Origin: Gottfriedia solisilvae
GTDB taxonomy: Bacteria; Bacillota; Bacilli; Bacillales; Bacillaceae_G
Direction of reading: 5' to 3'
DNA length: 64,000 nucleotides
Assembly: GCF_002128405.1 (NCBI RefSeq)
Contig: NZ_NETJ01000003.1
Coordinates: forward strand, 558,001 to 622,000
Positions 45,445 to 54,675 of this stretch are shown here, piece after piece (the first letter of the stretch is position 1; each line of letters opens with the position of its first letter). The position numbers were made by a program, and so were the translations under genes. Under the pieces are notes generated by a model. It saw only the letters and a program-made list of their open reading frames with translations, searched no databases and was not told where the DNA came from.

Positions 45445-46017
45445 TTGTATAAAGATAATAATCTTATCATTCGGCCGATTATAGAAGAAGATTTAAAGAG
45501 GCTTTGGGAATTAATGTATAAAGAAAAATCACCCGAATGGAAAAAGTGGGACGCACCATATTTCGAGCATAAGGCAAAAACATTTAATGAATATTATTCA
45601 AAAAGATCTGAAGAGCTGAATCAAGACGCGAAATGGGCTATTCTAATAGATGGGAAAGTAATTGGTACTGTAAGTTATTATTGGGAGCATAAACCTTCAA
45701 ATTGGCTCGAAATGGGAATAGGTATTTATGATTCGGATTATTGGAGTGGCGGAGTAGGAACAAGAGCACTTCGACTATGGATCAATCACTTATTTGATAC
45801 AATGCCCCTCGTTAGAGTAGGGTATACGACGTGGTCTGGTAATCATCGAATGATAAAAGTCGGAGAAAAACTAGGAATGACCTTAGAAGCAAGATTAAGA
45901 AAATGTAGGTATTATGATGGGAAATACTATGATTCTATTCGAATGGGAATTTTAAGAGAAGAGTGGGAAGAATTTATTAAAAATGAATCACAAAGAAAGA
46001 GTCAACTCAATGGTTGA
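45445..46017 (+). CDS. RimJ/RimL-type GNAT N-acetyltransferase
   Basis: The product has 190 residues. TTG at 45445 is chosen because AGGAG is nine bases upstream; a GTG at 45412 has no site. The GNAT_3 fold has MGIGIYDSDYWSGGVGTRAL (acetyl-CoA loop) and TTWSGNHRMIKVGEKLGM, the usual ending of this family. The substrate is unknown; N-terminal protein acetylation or small-molecule acetylation are both possible. The stop codon lies inside the terminator hairpin. Confidence 0.88.
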   Translation: MYKDNNLIIRPIIEEDLKRLWELMYKEKSPEWKKWDAPYFEHKAKTFNEYYSKRSEELNQDAKWAILIDGKVIGTVSYYWEHKPSNWLEMGIGIYDSDYWSGGVGTRALRLWINHLFDTMPLVRVGYTTWSGNHRMIKVGEKLGMTLEARLRKCRYYDGKYYDSIRMGILREEWEEFIKNESQRKSQLNG

Positions 46018-46025
46018 CTCTTTTT
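45996..46025 (+). terminator. Rho-independent terminator containing a stop codon
   Basis: An 11-bp stem (AAAGAGTCAAC/GTTGACTCTTT) is followed by T. The GNAT stop codon is within its right arm. Confidence 0.88.
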
Positions 46026-46032
46026 AGTTATT

Positions 46033-46698
46033 TTAAGGCAAGTGTACCGATTTTATATGGGAAAGTTTCAAGTGGATAATCTCACCACTAGCTACAAAAA
46101 GTGTGACGATATTATTTTCGACTTTATTTACGAGACCAATCTTCATTGGATCACTCCCACCATCAAATACGACAAGTTTCCCTTCTTCTTTTCTAAGCTG
46201 GTTTTCAAAAGAACGATGTAATGAAGTATGTGAAGGATTAACAGGTAGACTTTCATTTGTGAGATTATATGGAATGACTCTATGATTATATGGTGTGATC
46301 CATTTTAAATGGGAGAGGGAAATATACATTGTTTTAAACACAGGTGAGTAAAAAACCAGATAATCACTCAAAACACTGATAATGTAACCATGAAAAGTAA
46401 TATTTCCTGTCACATAAATTTCAGAAAAAATACCTTTAGCATTTAATAAAATCTTTCTATAGGAGATTGATTCTAATTCCTCACCAATTGAAGGCTCAAT
46501 TGGATCATCAATTTTTTCTTTTAAAATTTGACTAAGATACAACATATGAACATGCATCCAAGGGATATAGTAATATTTCATACCATTAAATATCACTAAT
46601 ACATCTTGACCTAAATCTGTTAAAATTCCTTCGAAAATTTGGTCTCCGGATAATTTTACTGTAACTTGTTTCCCAAGTAATGTTGCTACATCACTCAC
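46033..46698 (-). CDS. CotB-like spore coat protein (three Sm-like repeats)
   Basis: The product has 221 residues and three beta-barrel repeats. They are LGKQVTVKLSGDQIFEGIL (about 8-52), a middle unit beginning KGIFSEIYVTGNITFHGYI (about 88-135), and LVVFDGGSDPMKIGLVNKV ending HLKLSHIKSVHLP (about 174-221). B. subtilis CotB has three comparable repeats, with the same GG-P/S turn and HIKSI ending, followed by a Ser/Lys-rich tail. That tail is missing here. CTAGGAGGAGA precedes the start. It lies 35 bp after an ArsB-family gene on the same strand. The coat call is by repeat pattern, not by search. Confidence 0.72.
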   Translation of the reverse strand: MSDVATLLGKQVTVKLSGDQIFEGILTDLGQDVLVIFNGMKYYYIPWMHVHMLYLSQILKEKIDDPIEPSIGEELESISYRKILLNAKGIFSEIYVTGNITFHGYIISVLSDYLVFYSPVFKTMYISLSHLKWITPYNHRVIPYNLTNESLPVNPSHTSLHRSFENQLRKEEGKLVVFDGGSDPMKIGLVNKVENNIVTLFVASGEIIHLKLSHIKSVHLP

Positions 46699-46733
46699 TC
46701 TAATCTCCTCCTAGAGGTAAAAACGAAATTCTT

Positions 46734-48092
46734 TTAATGTGCGAAGATTAATTGTACCCAATAATATAATAGAAACAGTGATACAAGTGTAGTAATAGGG
46801 ATAACAATTATTGTGACGCTTATATAATCCTTCCATTTTACTTTAATTTTATTTTGTTTTAGAATGTGCATCCAAATTAATGATGCAAGTGTACCAATTG
46901 GTAATAATAATGAGCCCATATCACTTCCGATAATATTAGCGAGATAAATCGTTTTTAAAGTAACTGGATCTAAGCCCATTTCAGTTAAGGTAATTGTGCC
47001 AATCATTAGCGCAGGGTGATTATTGAATAGATTTGATAAAAGTGAAACTAAGCCACCCATAATAAAGCTTGCTTGGAATAATCCCTGGTTGACTATTGGT
47101 TCACATATGCTTACTAAAAATGAAGTTAGACCGGCATTGTGCAATCCATATATGATGACATACATAGAGAAAGCAAACAGTAAAATTTGCCAAGGTGTCT
47201 TTTTTAGAATATCGATGGGGTTTGTTCGTAAGTGGTACCATCTCCAAATTAATAGTATGAGTGAACCTAGTACAGCTACTAACTCTATTGGGATTGACAG
47301 AAAGGATGCAACAAATAATAAACATCTCATCAAAAATACAAAAGCTAGTACTTTTAACATGAATTTTGTACGTTTTCTTTTTGTCTCAACCGAGATTTTG
47401 CCCTTTAATGGATGGAAATTTTTGATGAAAAATGATTCTTCGATATCATCTGTAGAAGTTGGTAGGTTAGCAGGTAATTTTTGTTTTAAGACTAGATACA
47501 TTATAAAAGACATAAATAGTAAGCCTAAAGTAGCAGGTACAAACATCATTGCCGTATGCATGTAAAGAGTCATGTGTACGATTTTTAATGCGATTAAATT
47601 GACGATATTACTAACTCCGATTGGAGTACTTGAAGCTGTAGCGATTAATGCACCACTAAGAAGATAAGGAATTTGTTGATGTGGTTTTAGTCGAAGGTTC
47701 TTTAATAAAAGAATTAATATAGGAGTAGTTATTAAAATGCTTCCATCATTGTTGAATAGTAACGTCATTAAAAAACATAATAATTGAATATACCAATATA
47801 GTCTGTATCCCGAACCTTTTGCTAAGGTTGCTAATCTTGCAGCAGACCAATGAAAAAAACCGAAGCTTTCTAATATAACCGCCATAACAATAGTTGCAAT
47901 GATGGTAATTGATGCTCCGCCAATTTTACTAATGATATCAAGTAGGTCATAACCAGTTACAATTCCTGTTGCTAAAATAATCAGCGCTCCAATTGTCGCA
48001 GGCCAAGCTTCATTAATTCCTTTTGGCCTCCAAAATATGACTGCCATCGTCATGATAAATACAAATGCAGTCACTACAATTTCAAAATTCAT
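46734..48092 (-). CDS. ArsB/YdfA-family membrane transporter
   Basis: This ion-transporter-superfamily protein has 452 residues and about eleven to twelve spans. Characteristic segments are FWRPKGINEAWPATIGALII at the N-terminus, LLFNNDGSILITTPI, IATASSTPIGVSNIVNLIAL and NIIGSDMGSLLLPIGTLASL, the paired hairpin motifs of ArsB/NhaD-type pumps. It resembles B. subtilis YdfA, annotated as a putative arsenite pump. No arsR or arsC is present, so arsenite export is not established. The gene downstream is the CotB-like gene. Confidence 0.82.
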   Translation of the reverse strand: MNFEIVVTAFVFIMTMAVIFWRPKGINEAWPATIGALIILATGIVTGYDLLDIISKIGGASITIIATIVMAVILESFGFFHWSAARLATLAKGSGYRLYWYIQLLCFLMTLLFNNDGSILITTPILILLLKNLRLKPHQQIPYLLSGALIATASSTPIGVSNIVNLIALKIVHMTLYMHTAMMFVPATLGLLFMSFIMYLVLKQKLPANLPTSTDDIEESFFIKNFHPLKGKISVETKRKRTKFMLKVLAFVFLMRCLLFVASFLSIPIELVAVLGSLILLIWRWYHLRTNPIDILKKTPWQILLFAFSMYVIIYGLHNAGLTSFLVSICEPIVNQGLFQASFIMGGLVSLLSNLFNNHPALMIGTITLTEMGLDPVTLKTIYLANIIGSDMGSLLLPIGTLASLIWMHILKQNKIKVKWKDYISVTIIVIPITTLVSLFLLYYWVQLIFAH

Positions 48093-48290
48093 TTTTATTC
48101 ACCTTTCTTTACACGGAAGTTTTGTTTTGACACCTACTTGTCCGATTAATATACTAATATTCAATTTTATCAAACTTGTACTTAGTTACTTGTCTAATTT
48201 TCTAAGATTGTATGTTTGTCCAGATAGTATAAATACCCCATAAAGATAGTTGTCTATTATGTGAAACGCCTAGAAAAGTTGTATAAAAAC

Positions 48291-48331
48291 CCAAAAACCA
48301 GACTAGGCAGCGGGGCTAGTCTGGTTTTTGG
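48291..48331. terminator. Strong bidirectional terminator
   Basis: A 15-bp perfect stem (CCAAAAACCAGACTA/TAGTCTGGTTTTTGG) with an 11-nt loop follows the DUF1904 gene on the minus strand. Nothing else was seen in 48093-48357. Confidence 0.88.
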
Positions 48332-48357
48332 TAATTTTATTTCAAAATAACATTTAG

Positions 48358-48690
48358 TTAATCAAAACATCTTTTTCCATTTACATAATAACTATCTTCT
48401 CGAAATGTAGAAAATGCTATTTCAAATTCAGGTATTTCTAATGACTGGATATATTTTGCGATGGATGTTGAAAATAGATCTCTCGTTTCTAGGCCTCTTT
48501 CAAACCATTTTACTTCAATAAAAGGGAAAGTTTCTATGACTTTACCATCGAATATTGAAGTAGAATGAAGACATTCAAGAATAAAATTATCTGTTCCACA
48601 ATCACATATTTCTGCTAATTCATCTACTAATGGTTTACTAATTTGGCAAATATCTTCTACATTAAATCCTCTAAATAATAGTTGCGGCAT
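48358..48690 (-). CDS. DUF1904 family protein
   Basis: The product has 110 residues and reads as a small tautomerase-like alpha/beta protein. The family pattern PFIEVKWFERGLETRDLFST is present, with a C-terminal EDSYYVNGKRCFD-type ending. The second ATG (48690) has AAGGAG eight bases upstream, whereas the first (48696) is two bases from it. It is a single-gene unit with its own terminator. The function is unknown. Confidence 0.8.
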   Translation of the reverse strand: MPQLLFRGFNVEDICQISKPLVDELAEICDCGTDNFILECLHSTSIFDGKVIETFPFIEVKWFERGLETRDLFSTSIAKYIQSLEIPEFEIAFSTFREDSYYVNGKRCFD

Positions 48691-48920
48691 GATCATTACT
48701 CCTTACTTGCTATAATATGGAATTAATTATAACGAAAAAAAGTAATAAAAAGCTAATGCTATAAATGAAAATTATATAAAGTACCTGTGTTGTCTCATTA
48801 ATATTAATTTTTACTAGGGAGTTTGGCACATTTTTTAGTAATCAATATTTTGTAAATTGAATGATCCAAATATCAATTTCTATAAAAAAGTAGGTTAATA
48901 AAAGAAAAAATATAATTGCT

Positions 48921-48939
48921 ATTGATAATCATTTTCAAT
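48921..48939. promoter_or_regulatory. Fur box
   Basis: ATTGATAATCATTTTCAAT (core TGATAAT-C-ATTTTCA, one mismatch from TGATAATnATTATCA) overlaps the -35 hexamer of the promoter at 48922-48950. Confidence 0.75.
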
Positions 48940-48950
48940 TGTGCTATTCT
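48922..48950 (+). promoter_or_regulatory. Sigma-A promoter with extended -10, Fur-controlled
   Basis: TTGATA (48922-48927), a 17-nt spacer and TATTCT (48945-48950) preceded by TG-C form a strong promoter. Transcription should begin near 48957. Confidence 0.7.
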
Positions 48951-48956
48951 AATCTC

Positions 48957-49131
48957 ATAAAGAAGTTTTAAGTATAAGCCATTGTTTTTAAATGTTCTTG
49001 GATTGGATCCTAATTTTGGATTCAACCCTAGAGCCCCCCAAACCCTATAGAAGAGGAAAATGTGCTAGGACATCTATTTTCCTCTTCACCCTAATTGCCT
49101 GTACAAAAACGCAGATTATCTGCGTTTTTTT
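48957..49131 (+). ncRNA. Candidate Fur-regulated small RNA (FsrA-like)
   Basis: A promoter-to-terminator unit of about 175 nt contains no credible ORF. The order is Fur box and promoter, an A/T-rich 5' part, an unpaired C-rich stretch (GAGCCCCCCAAACCC at 49031-49045), a 12-bp perfect hairpin (49050-49061 with 49076-49087), a second pyrimidine/C-rich segment, and the terminator. FsrA, the iron-sparing RNA of B. subtilis, is likewise Fur-controlled and acts through C-rich single strands on ribosome sites, but it is about half this length. Homology to FsrA is not shown. The role is inferred from promoter type and architecture. Confidence 0.65.
49108..49131 (+). terminator. Rho-independent terminator of the candidate sRNA
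   Basis: AACGCAG pairs with CTGCGTT around ATTAT and is followed by a T run. Confidence 0.88.
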
Positions 49132-49247
49132 GTGTGTTTGTAGAATTTTTATAAAGAGATTTTGAAGAAGATAACAACCTTTGAATTATCTAAATATTAT
49201 ACTAATTTATTGTTTTTAAAGTTTTAAACTTTAGAATAAAAATTTAA

Positions 49248-49369
49248 TGTGAATCTAATATTTGTCTAAAATGTGAACGTTGTGAAAAAGGTAACATAAG
49301 GGTTGAACACTTGATATATATAGGATTAAGAAGGTTTTTGATGGGTGGAAATATGTCTAAAATGTGAAC
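49248..49369. promoter_or_regulatory. Cluster of TGTGAA motifs upstream of qoxABCD
   Basis: TGTGAA occurs at 49248, 49272, 49281 and 49363. Two of these lie in an identical 16-bp direct repeat (TGTCTAAAATGTGAAC at 49263-49278 and 49354-49369). The motif resembles half-sites for ResD (TTTGTGAAT) or Rex, regulators of respiratory genes. The remaining DNA up to 49545 is A+T-rich. Confidence 0.45.
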
Positions 49370-49545
49370 ACTTATTTTTTAAGTTCAAATTGCTAATTAA
49401 TTGTTTGTTTTTTTATTTAAAGTATTTTACTATAACTGTGGATATTGTTTGTCATTACAGTGACAATTTATAAACATACTTAATTAGCATTCTATTTTAG
49501 AATCGTTTTTGAACTTTTACTTAATTTAGAGGAAGGAAGAATGAA

Positions 49546-50457
49546 ATGAAAAAATTTCTAATGAGCATCATGGTTATGATGATTGCTGTCATCATGGGCG
49601 CTTGTGAAAAAATAGCCGTTCTTGACCCAAAAGGACCTGTTGCAAAAACACAAGCAGATACAATTATTTTTTCGATGTTGATGATGTTAGGGGTATTATT
49701 AGTCGTTTATATTCTATTTATTGTCATTATTAATAAATATCGTGCTAGTAAACTACCAGAAGATTATGAGCCTCCTCACGAAGAAGGAAGTAAGTGGCTT
49801 GAAATTATTTGGACAGTGATTCCGGTTGTGATCGTAACTATTTTATCAGTCGTAACGGTAAAAACGACAACAGCTGTTGAAACTGTACCAAAAGGACATG
49901 AAAATGATAAAACGCTTGTCATTTATGCTAGTTCATCAAACTGGAAATGGCACTTCTCATATCCAGAACAAGGAATTGAAACAGTTAACTATGTGAATAT
50001 TCCTACAAACAGACACGTAGAATTCCGTTTATATTCTTTCGGACCAATCACTAGTTTCTGGGTTCCGCAATTAGGTGGTCAAAAATATGCAATGAGTGAT
50101 ATGGTTACAAAATTGAATTTTGTTGCTTCAAGTGAAGGTTCATTCATAGGGAAAAATAGTAATTTCAATGGCGAGGGCTTTGCTGGTATGGAATTTGAAG
50201 TATTAGCAATGAGCGATAATGAATTCAATAGCTGGGTTACAGATGTAAAAGAAACAGCACCTGCGCTAACAGAAAAAGAGTTTGATAAATTACTAGAAAT
50301 AGAACATTTAGGTAGAAAAACATATACTTCTACTCATTTAGAATTTAGACCAGCTCCAGAAGGTGAAAATGCTGGCCATCATCATGGTTCATCAGATAGT
50401 GAAAGTGGTACACATGACCACCACGAGATGGATATGGACATGGAGGGGGATAAATAA
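49546..50457 (+). CDS. qoxA: Cytochrome aa3-600 quinol oxidase subunit II
   Basis: The product has 303 residues. A lipoprotein signal ([13 protein letters not shown]) is followed by two membrane spans (about 37-60 and 80-102) and the cupredoxin-like periplasmic domain ([39 protein letters not shown]). The Cu-A ligands of cytochrome c oxidase are absent, as expected for a quinol oxidase. The C-terminus is His/Asp/Glu-rich ([20 protein letters not shown]). It overlaps qoxB by one base. GAGGAAGGAAG precedes the start. Confidence 0.95.
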   Translation: MKKFLMSIMVMMIAVIMGACEKIAVLDPKGPVAKTQADTIIFSMLMMLGVLLVVYILFIVIINKYRASKLPEDYEPPHEEGSKWLEIIWTVIPVVIVTILSVVTVKTTTAVETVPKGHENDKTLVIYASSSNWKWHFSYPEQGIETVNYVNIPTNRHVEFRLYSFGPITSFWVPQLGGQKYAMSDMVTKLNFVASSEGSFIGKNSNFNGEGFAGMEFEVLAMSDNEFNSWVTDVKETAPALTEKEFDKLLEIEHLGRKTYTSTHLEFRPAPEGENAGHHHGSSDSESGTHDHHEMDMDMEGDK

Positions 50458-52424
50458 TGGGTTTCAAATGGGATCACTTTTTTGTAACAGGTGAACCAAT
50501 GATTTATGGAGCAATGGTAAGTATTGTTTTAGTATCACTTGCTATTGTAATTGGTTTAACCAAATTTAAAAAATGGGGTTATTTATGGACTGAATGGTTA
50601 ACAACAGTTGACCATAAGCGAATTGGTGTTATGTATATATTATGTGCACTATTAATGCTGTTCCGTGGAGGGGTTGATGCATTATTAATGCGAGCTCAAC
50701 TTGCGGGTCCAGATTTAAAAATTTTAGATGCTCAACATTATAATGAGATTTTTACAACACATGGTCTTATTATGATTCTTTTTATGGCAATGCCGTTCAT
50801 TATCGGTTTAATGAACATTGTTATTCCTCTTCAAATTGGGGCAAGAGACGTAGCATTTCCATATTTAAATGCAGTTAGCTTCTGGTTATTCTTTGCTGGA
50901 GCAATGTTATTAAATGTAAGTTTCATCATCGGTGGTTCACCTGATGCAGGTTGGACAGCATATTTCCCACTAGCGGGTAAAGAATTTAGCCCGGGTGTAG
51001 GGAATAACTATTATGCAATTGCACTACAAATAGCTGGTTTAGGTACATTAATGACCGGTATTAACTTTATTGTAACAATCTTAAAAATGCGTGCACCTGG
51101 TATGACATTAATGAAAATGCCGATGTTTACTTGGAGTATCTTAATTACAAACGTAATTATTTTATTTGCATTCCCAGTATTGACAGTAGCTCTTGCTTTA
51201 ATGATGTTTGATCGTATGTTTGGAGCTCAGTTCTTTACAATGGCAAATGGCGGAATGGATATGCTTTGGGCGAACTTGTTCTGGATTTGGGGACATCCTG
51301 AAGTGTATATCGTAATTCTTCCTGCATTCGGTATTTATAGTGAAATTATTTCAACCTTCTCAAGAAAAAATCTATATGGTTACAAGAGTATGGTTGTTAG
51401 TATGATCGCAATCTCAGCATTAAGCTTCGTTGTATGGGTTCACCATTTCTATACAATGGGTCAAGGCGCAATGGTAAATGGTTTCTTTAGTATTACAACA
51501 ATGGCAATTAGTATACCTACGGGTGTGAAAATATTTAACTGGTTGTTCACAATGAGAAAAGGTAAAATCGAGTTTACTGTTCCTATGTTATACGCATTAG
51601 CTTTTATTCCAATCTTTACGATTGGTGGGGTAACAGGCGTAATGCTTGCGATGGCAAGTGCGGATTATCAATATCATAATACGATGTTCTTAGTAGCGCA
51701 TTTCCACTATGTATTAATCCCAGGTACTGTATTTGCGGTAATCGCTGGATTCTACTATTGGTTCCCAAAAGTATTTGGATTTAAATTAGATGAAAAAATC
51801 GGTAAGATTACCTTCTGGTTTATTACGATTAGCTTTAACGTTACATTCTTCCCGTTATTCATATTAGGATTAAAGGGTATGACTCGTCGTACGTTTACTT
51901 ATAGTGCAGAGTCAGGTTTTGGTCCATTAAATCTTGTTGCAACAATCGGTTCAATTGGATTAGCAATCGGATTTATCTTACTTGTTTACAATATTTATTA
52001 CAGTGTACGTTATGCACCAAGAGAAACAAACGGAGACCCTTGGAATGCTAGAACATTAGAATGGTCTACAAGTAGTCCAATTGCTCCTTATAATTTTGCT
52101 GTAATTCCAACAATCGATTCATTGGATCCATTCTGGAAGAGCAAAAAAGAAGGTACATCTTTACTAAAAGGTGAGATTAAAGATATTCATATGCCAAGCA
52201 ATAGTGGGATACCGTTTATTTTAGGTGCTGCGTTTATGGCATTTGGTTTCTTCTTAATATTTGAATGGTGGGTACCAACAATTATCTTCTCAATTCCAAT
52301 ATTGATTTGCTTAATTGCTCGTTCATTCCAACGAGATCATGGATTCCACATTCATAAAGAAGAAGTAATAGAAACAGAGAAAAAATTACGAGGTGATCAA
52401 TATGAAGAGCAAGCCTCTGTATAG
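50457..52424 (+). CDS. qoxB: Cytochrome aa3-600 quinol oxidase subunit I
   Basis: This is the catalytic heme-copper oxidase subunit, 655 residues and about 14-15 spans. Heme a ligand His is in [15 protein letters not shown]. Cu-B and cross-link ligands are in [20 protein letters not shown] and [15 protein letters not shown], and the heme ligands are in [13 protein letters not shown]. It reduces O2 to water using quinol and pumps protons. GGAGGGGG is five bases before the ATG. It overlaps qoxC by 23 bases. Confidence 0.97.
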   Translation: MGFKWDHFFVTGEPMIYGAMVSIVLVSLAIVIGLTKFKKWGYLWTEWLTTVDHKRIGVMYILCALLMLFRGGVDALLMRAQLAGPDLKILDAQHYNEIFTTHGLIMILFMAMPFIIGLMNIVIPLQIGARDVAFPYLNAVSFWLFFAGAMLLNVSFIIGGSPDAGWTAYFPLAGKEFSPGVGNNYYAIALQIAGLGTLMTGINFIVTILKMRAPGMTLMKMPMFTWSILITNVIILFAFPVLTVALALMMFDRMFGAQFFTMANGGMDMLWANLFWIWGHPEVYIVILPAFGIYSEIISTFSRKNLYGYKSMVVSMIAISALSFVVWVHHFYTMGQGAMVNGFFSITTMAISIPTGVKIFNWLFTMRKGKIEFTVPMLYALAFIPIFTIGGVTGVMLAMASADYQYHNTMFLVAHFHYVLIPGTVFAVIAGFYYWFPKVFGFKLDEKIGKITFWFITISFNVTFFPLFILGLKGMTRRTFTYSAESGFGPLNLVATIGSIGLAIGFILLVYNIYYSVRYAPRETNGDPWNARTLEWSTSSPIAPYNFAVIPTIDSLDPFWKSKKEGTSLLKGEIKDIHMPSNSGIPFILGAAFMAFGFFLIFEWWVPTIIFSIPILICLIARSFQRDHGFHIHKEEVIETEKKLRGDQYEEQASV

Positions 52425-52992
52425 TTTAGGTGAAGAAAGTTCTAATCGAATTTTAGGATTTTGGTTATTTCTTGGAGCAGAAATTGCTTTATTCGGTACA
52501 TTATTTGCTGTTTATTTAACATTAGCAAACAATACTGGTTCTGCACCGACTCAAAAAGAATTATTTGAAATGAATGGTGTGATGATCGAAACATTCGCAC
52601 TATTAACGAGTAGTTTTACAATTGGTTTAGTTGTCAATGCAATTAAACTAAACCATAAAAAAGCATTTATGAGCTTTTTAATCATTACTTTGGCTTTAGG
52701 TGCTATCTTCCTTGGTGTTGAGATAACAGAATTTTTCACTTATGTACACGAAGGAGCTACTCTTCAAAGTAGTGGGGCACTATCTAGTTTATTTGTTCTT
52801 TTAGGAACTCACGGTGCGCACGTAACGTTCGGTATGTTCTGGGGTATTGCAATTTTAATTCAGACATATCGTGAAGGAATTACAGAAACTACAGCAAATA
52901 AAACATTTATTTACTCGTTATACTGGCATTTCTTAGACGTAGTTTGGATCTTTATCTTTAGCTTTGTTTATGTGAAAGGACTGATTGGATGA
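52402..52992 (+). CDS. qoxC: Cytochrome aa3-600 quinol oxidase subunit III
   Basis: The product has 196 residues and five membrane spans. Family elements are [20 protein letters not shown] and [16 protein letters not shown] to [22 protein letters not shown] at 52402 has GAGGTG six bases upstream; the GTG at 52393 lies within that site. The start overlaps qoxB by 23 bases, and the stop overlaps qoxD by four. Confidence 0.95.
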   Translation: MKSKPLYSLGEESSNRILGFWLFLGAEIALFGTLFAVYLTLANNTGSAPTQKELFEMNGVMIETFALLTSSFTIGLVVNAIKLNHKKAFMSFLIITLALGAIFLGVEITEFFTYVHEGATLQSSGALSSLFVLLGTHGAHVTFGMFWGIAILIQTYREGITETTANKTFIYSLYWHFLDVVWIFIFSFVYVKGLIG

Positions 52993-53270
52993 GTGCACTA
53001 TTTCCAAAGCAACAAGTGGTTGGCTTCATCCAATCACTTGTGCTTACGATCATTGCATTAAGCGTATATTTTTTAGACATCCCATATAGTATTTCATTGA
53101 TTATTTTAATCGTAACGGCATTATTACAAGGTGGGTTACAATTGATTGTTTTCATGCATATGGGTGAGAATGAAGATAAGTCTGTATTATATCTTAATTT
53201 AGGTTATGCGATATTTGTAGCCGTAACAATCGTATTTGGTACGCTCTGGACATTGCTTTGGGGTTGGTAA
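52989..53270 (+). CDS. qoxD: Cytochrome aa3-600 quinol oxidase subunit IV
   Basis: The product has 93 residues and three membrane spans (VGFIQSLVLTIIALSVYFLD; ISLIILIVTALLQGGLQLIVFMH; YAIFVAVTIVFGTLWTLLWGW). The FMHMGENEDKS loop is typical of CyoD/QoxD. It overlaps qoxC by four bases and ends the operon, with a terminator seven bases later. Confidence 0.94.
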   Translation: MSALFPKQQVVGFIQSLVLTIIALSVYFLDIPYSISLIILIVTALLQGGLQLIVFMHMGENEDKSVLYLNLGYAIFVAVTIVFGTLWTLLWGW

Positions 53271-53276
53271 ATAAAG

Positions 53277-53308
53277 AAAAGCTCTTCTATTATAGAAGAG
53301 CTTTTTTT
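53277..53308. terminator. Bidirectional terminator of qoxABCD
   Basis: AAAA-GCTCTTCTA pairs with TAGAAGAGC-TTTT, followed by further T, between convergent qoxD and the MFS gene. Confidence 0.9.
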
Positions 53309-53313
53309 GCATA

Positions 53314-54531
53314 TTAATTTGATAATTTTTTCTCTCTATCATTTGGAAGCATAAAAGCAACTAAACCTAATAAAGGTAAATAACTACATAAATTCATTAC
53401 AAATGTTAAGCTTGTTGCATCTGCTATAACGCCTAGTAAAACAGCTCCTAATGCGCCCATTCCAAACGCTAAGCCCACGATTAAACCACTAACTAATCCT
53501 ACTTTACCAGGTACAAGTTCTTGAGCATACACTACGATGACACTGAAAGAACTTGAACTGATGATTCCGATTAAAAATAAGATTGGAATGACTGCAATTA
53601 ACGAAACATGAGGCAGTAATAATGCTAATGGGAAGGTCCCAACCAATGAAAATAATATCATATTTCGTTTTCCAAATCGATCTGCTAAAGTTCCGCCGAT
53701 AAATGTACCAACTACACCAGAAATCATGAAAATAAATAAATATAATTGCGTACTTTTAATTGATAAACCATAGCTATTAATTAAGTAAAATTGATAATAA
53801 TTACCGATTCCCGCAGAATACCAAGAACGAGCAAAAGTAATGAAAATCAAAAGAATAATTGCAAATTTTACAGCTTTCGTAATAGATGTACCTTCAGTTT
53901 TCACTAGAGCTTTATTCTTTTGCGGAATAAAGTTTTCGTTTAGCTTATTTCGATACCACATTGATACATATATTAATACGCAAATGCCGATTCCAGCTAA
54001 AATGGTAAACCATGCTGCTCCTTTTTGACCAAGTGGTACAAATATAAGAGCTGTAAAAATAGGAGCAAGAGAATTACCTGTATTACCACCTACTTGATAG
54101 ATGGCTTGAGATAGACCTCTCTTTGAACCAGAAGCTAAATAAGCAACTTTAGAACCTTCTGGATGGAAAATAGCAGAACCAAGTCCAATTAATAATACTG
54201 ATAGCAATACGACGATTAAATTCGGTGCGAAAGCTAAACAAAGCATACCAAGTAAGCTTGAAGCCATACCAATCGGAAGCAAAAATGGTGAAGGTTTTCG
54301 ATCAGAAAATATCCCAAAAACGGGTTGCATCACAGAGGAAGTCATATTGAGAACGAAGGCAATGAAACCAATTTCTGTGTAGGTTAGATTCATTGTCTTT
54401 TCTAAAATCGGAAAAATAGCTGGGACTACAGCTTGCATAGAATCATTTAATAAATGACCTAAACTAATAGCAAATAAAATTTGATACATAGTACTTTGAC
54501 TAACAACATTTGATTTAACCGCTGGTTGCAT
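53314..54531 (-). CDS. MFS transporter of the fosmidomycin-resistance (Fsr) type
   Basis: This major facilitator protein has 405 residues and twelve spans. Fsr-type elements are FAISLGHLLNDSMQAVVPAI, MQPVFGIFSDRKPSP, GLGSAIFHPEGSKVAYLASG and QAIYQVGGNTGNSLAP. The real substrate is unknown; related proteins export fosmidomycin and other small molecules. It is a single-gene unit divergent from the AlkD-like gene. AAAGGAGGG precedes the start. Confidence 0.88.
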   Translation of the reverse strand: MQPAVKSNVVSQSTMYQILFAISLGHLLNDSMQAVVPAIFPILEKTMNLTYTEIGFIAFVLNMTSSVMQPVFGIFSDRKPSPFLLPIGMASSLLGMLCLAFAPNLIVVLLSVLLIGLGSAIFHPEGSKVAYLASGSKRGLSQAIYQVGGNTGNSLAPIFTALIFVPLGQKGAAWFTILAGIGICVLIYVSMWYRNKLNENFIPQKNKALVKTEGTSITKAVKFAIILLIFITFARSWYSAGIGNYYQFYLINSYGLSIKSTQLYLFIFMISGVVGTFIGGTLADRFGKRNMILFSLVGTFPLALLLPHVSLIAVIPILFLIGIISSSSFSVIVVYAQELVPGKVGLVSGLIVGLAFGMGALGAVLLGVIADATSLTFVMNLCSYLPLLGLVAFMLPNDREKKLSN

Positions 54532-54675
54532 TAAAACCCTCCTTTCGTCTGAAATAATAATAAACTAATCTTCAAAAAATTTACATAATTTTGCCTGCAA
54601 AAACTTCCATTCAATTTATTGCAGCATTATAATAGAGGGAATGAAAGCGTAGACAAACGCTATATGGAGATTAAA

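Noticed and set aside
48992-49165. 57-codon ORF on the plus strand across the candidate sRNA
   Set aside because: It has no ribosome site, contains rare CCC-CCC codons and runs straight through a strong terminator, so it is unlikely to be translated.
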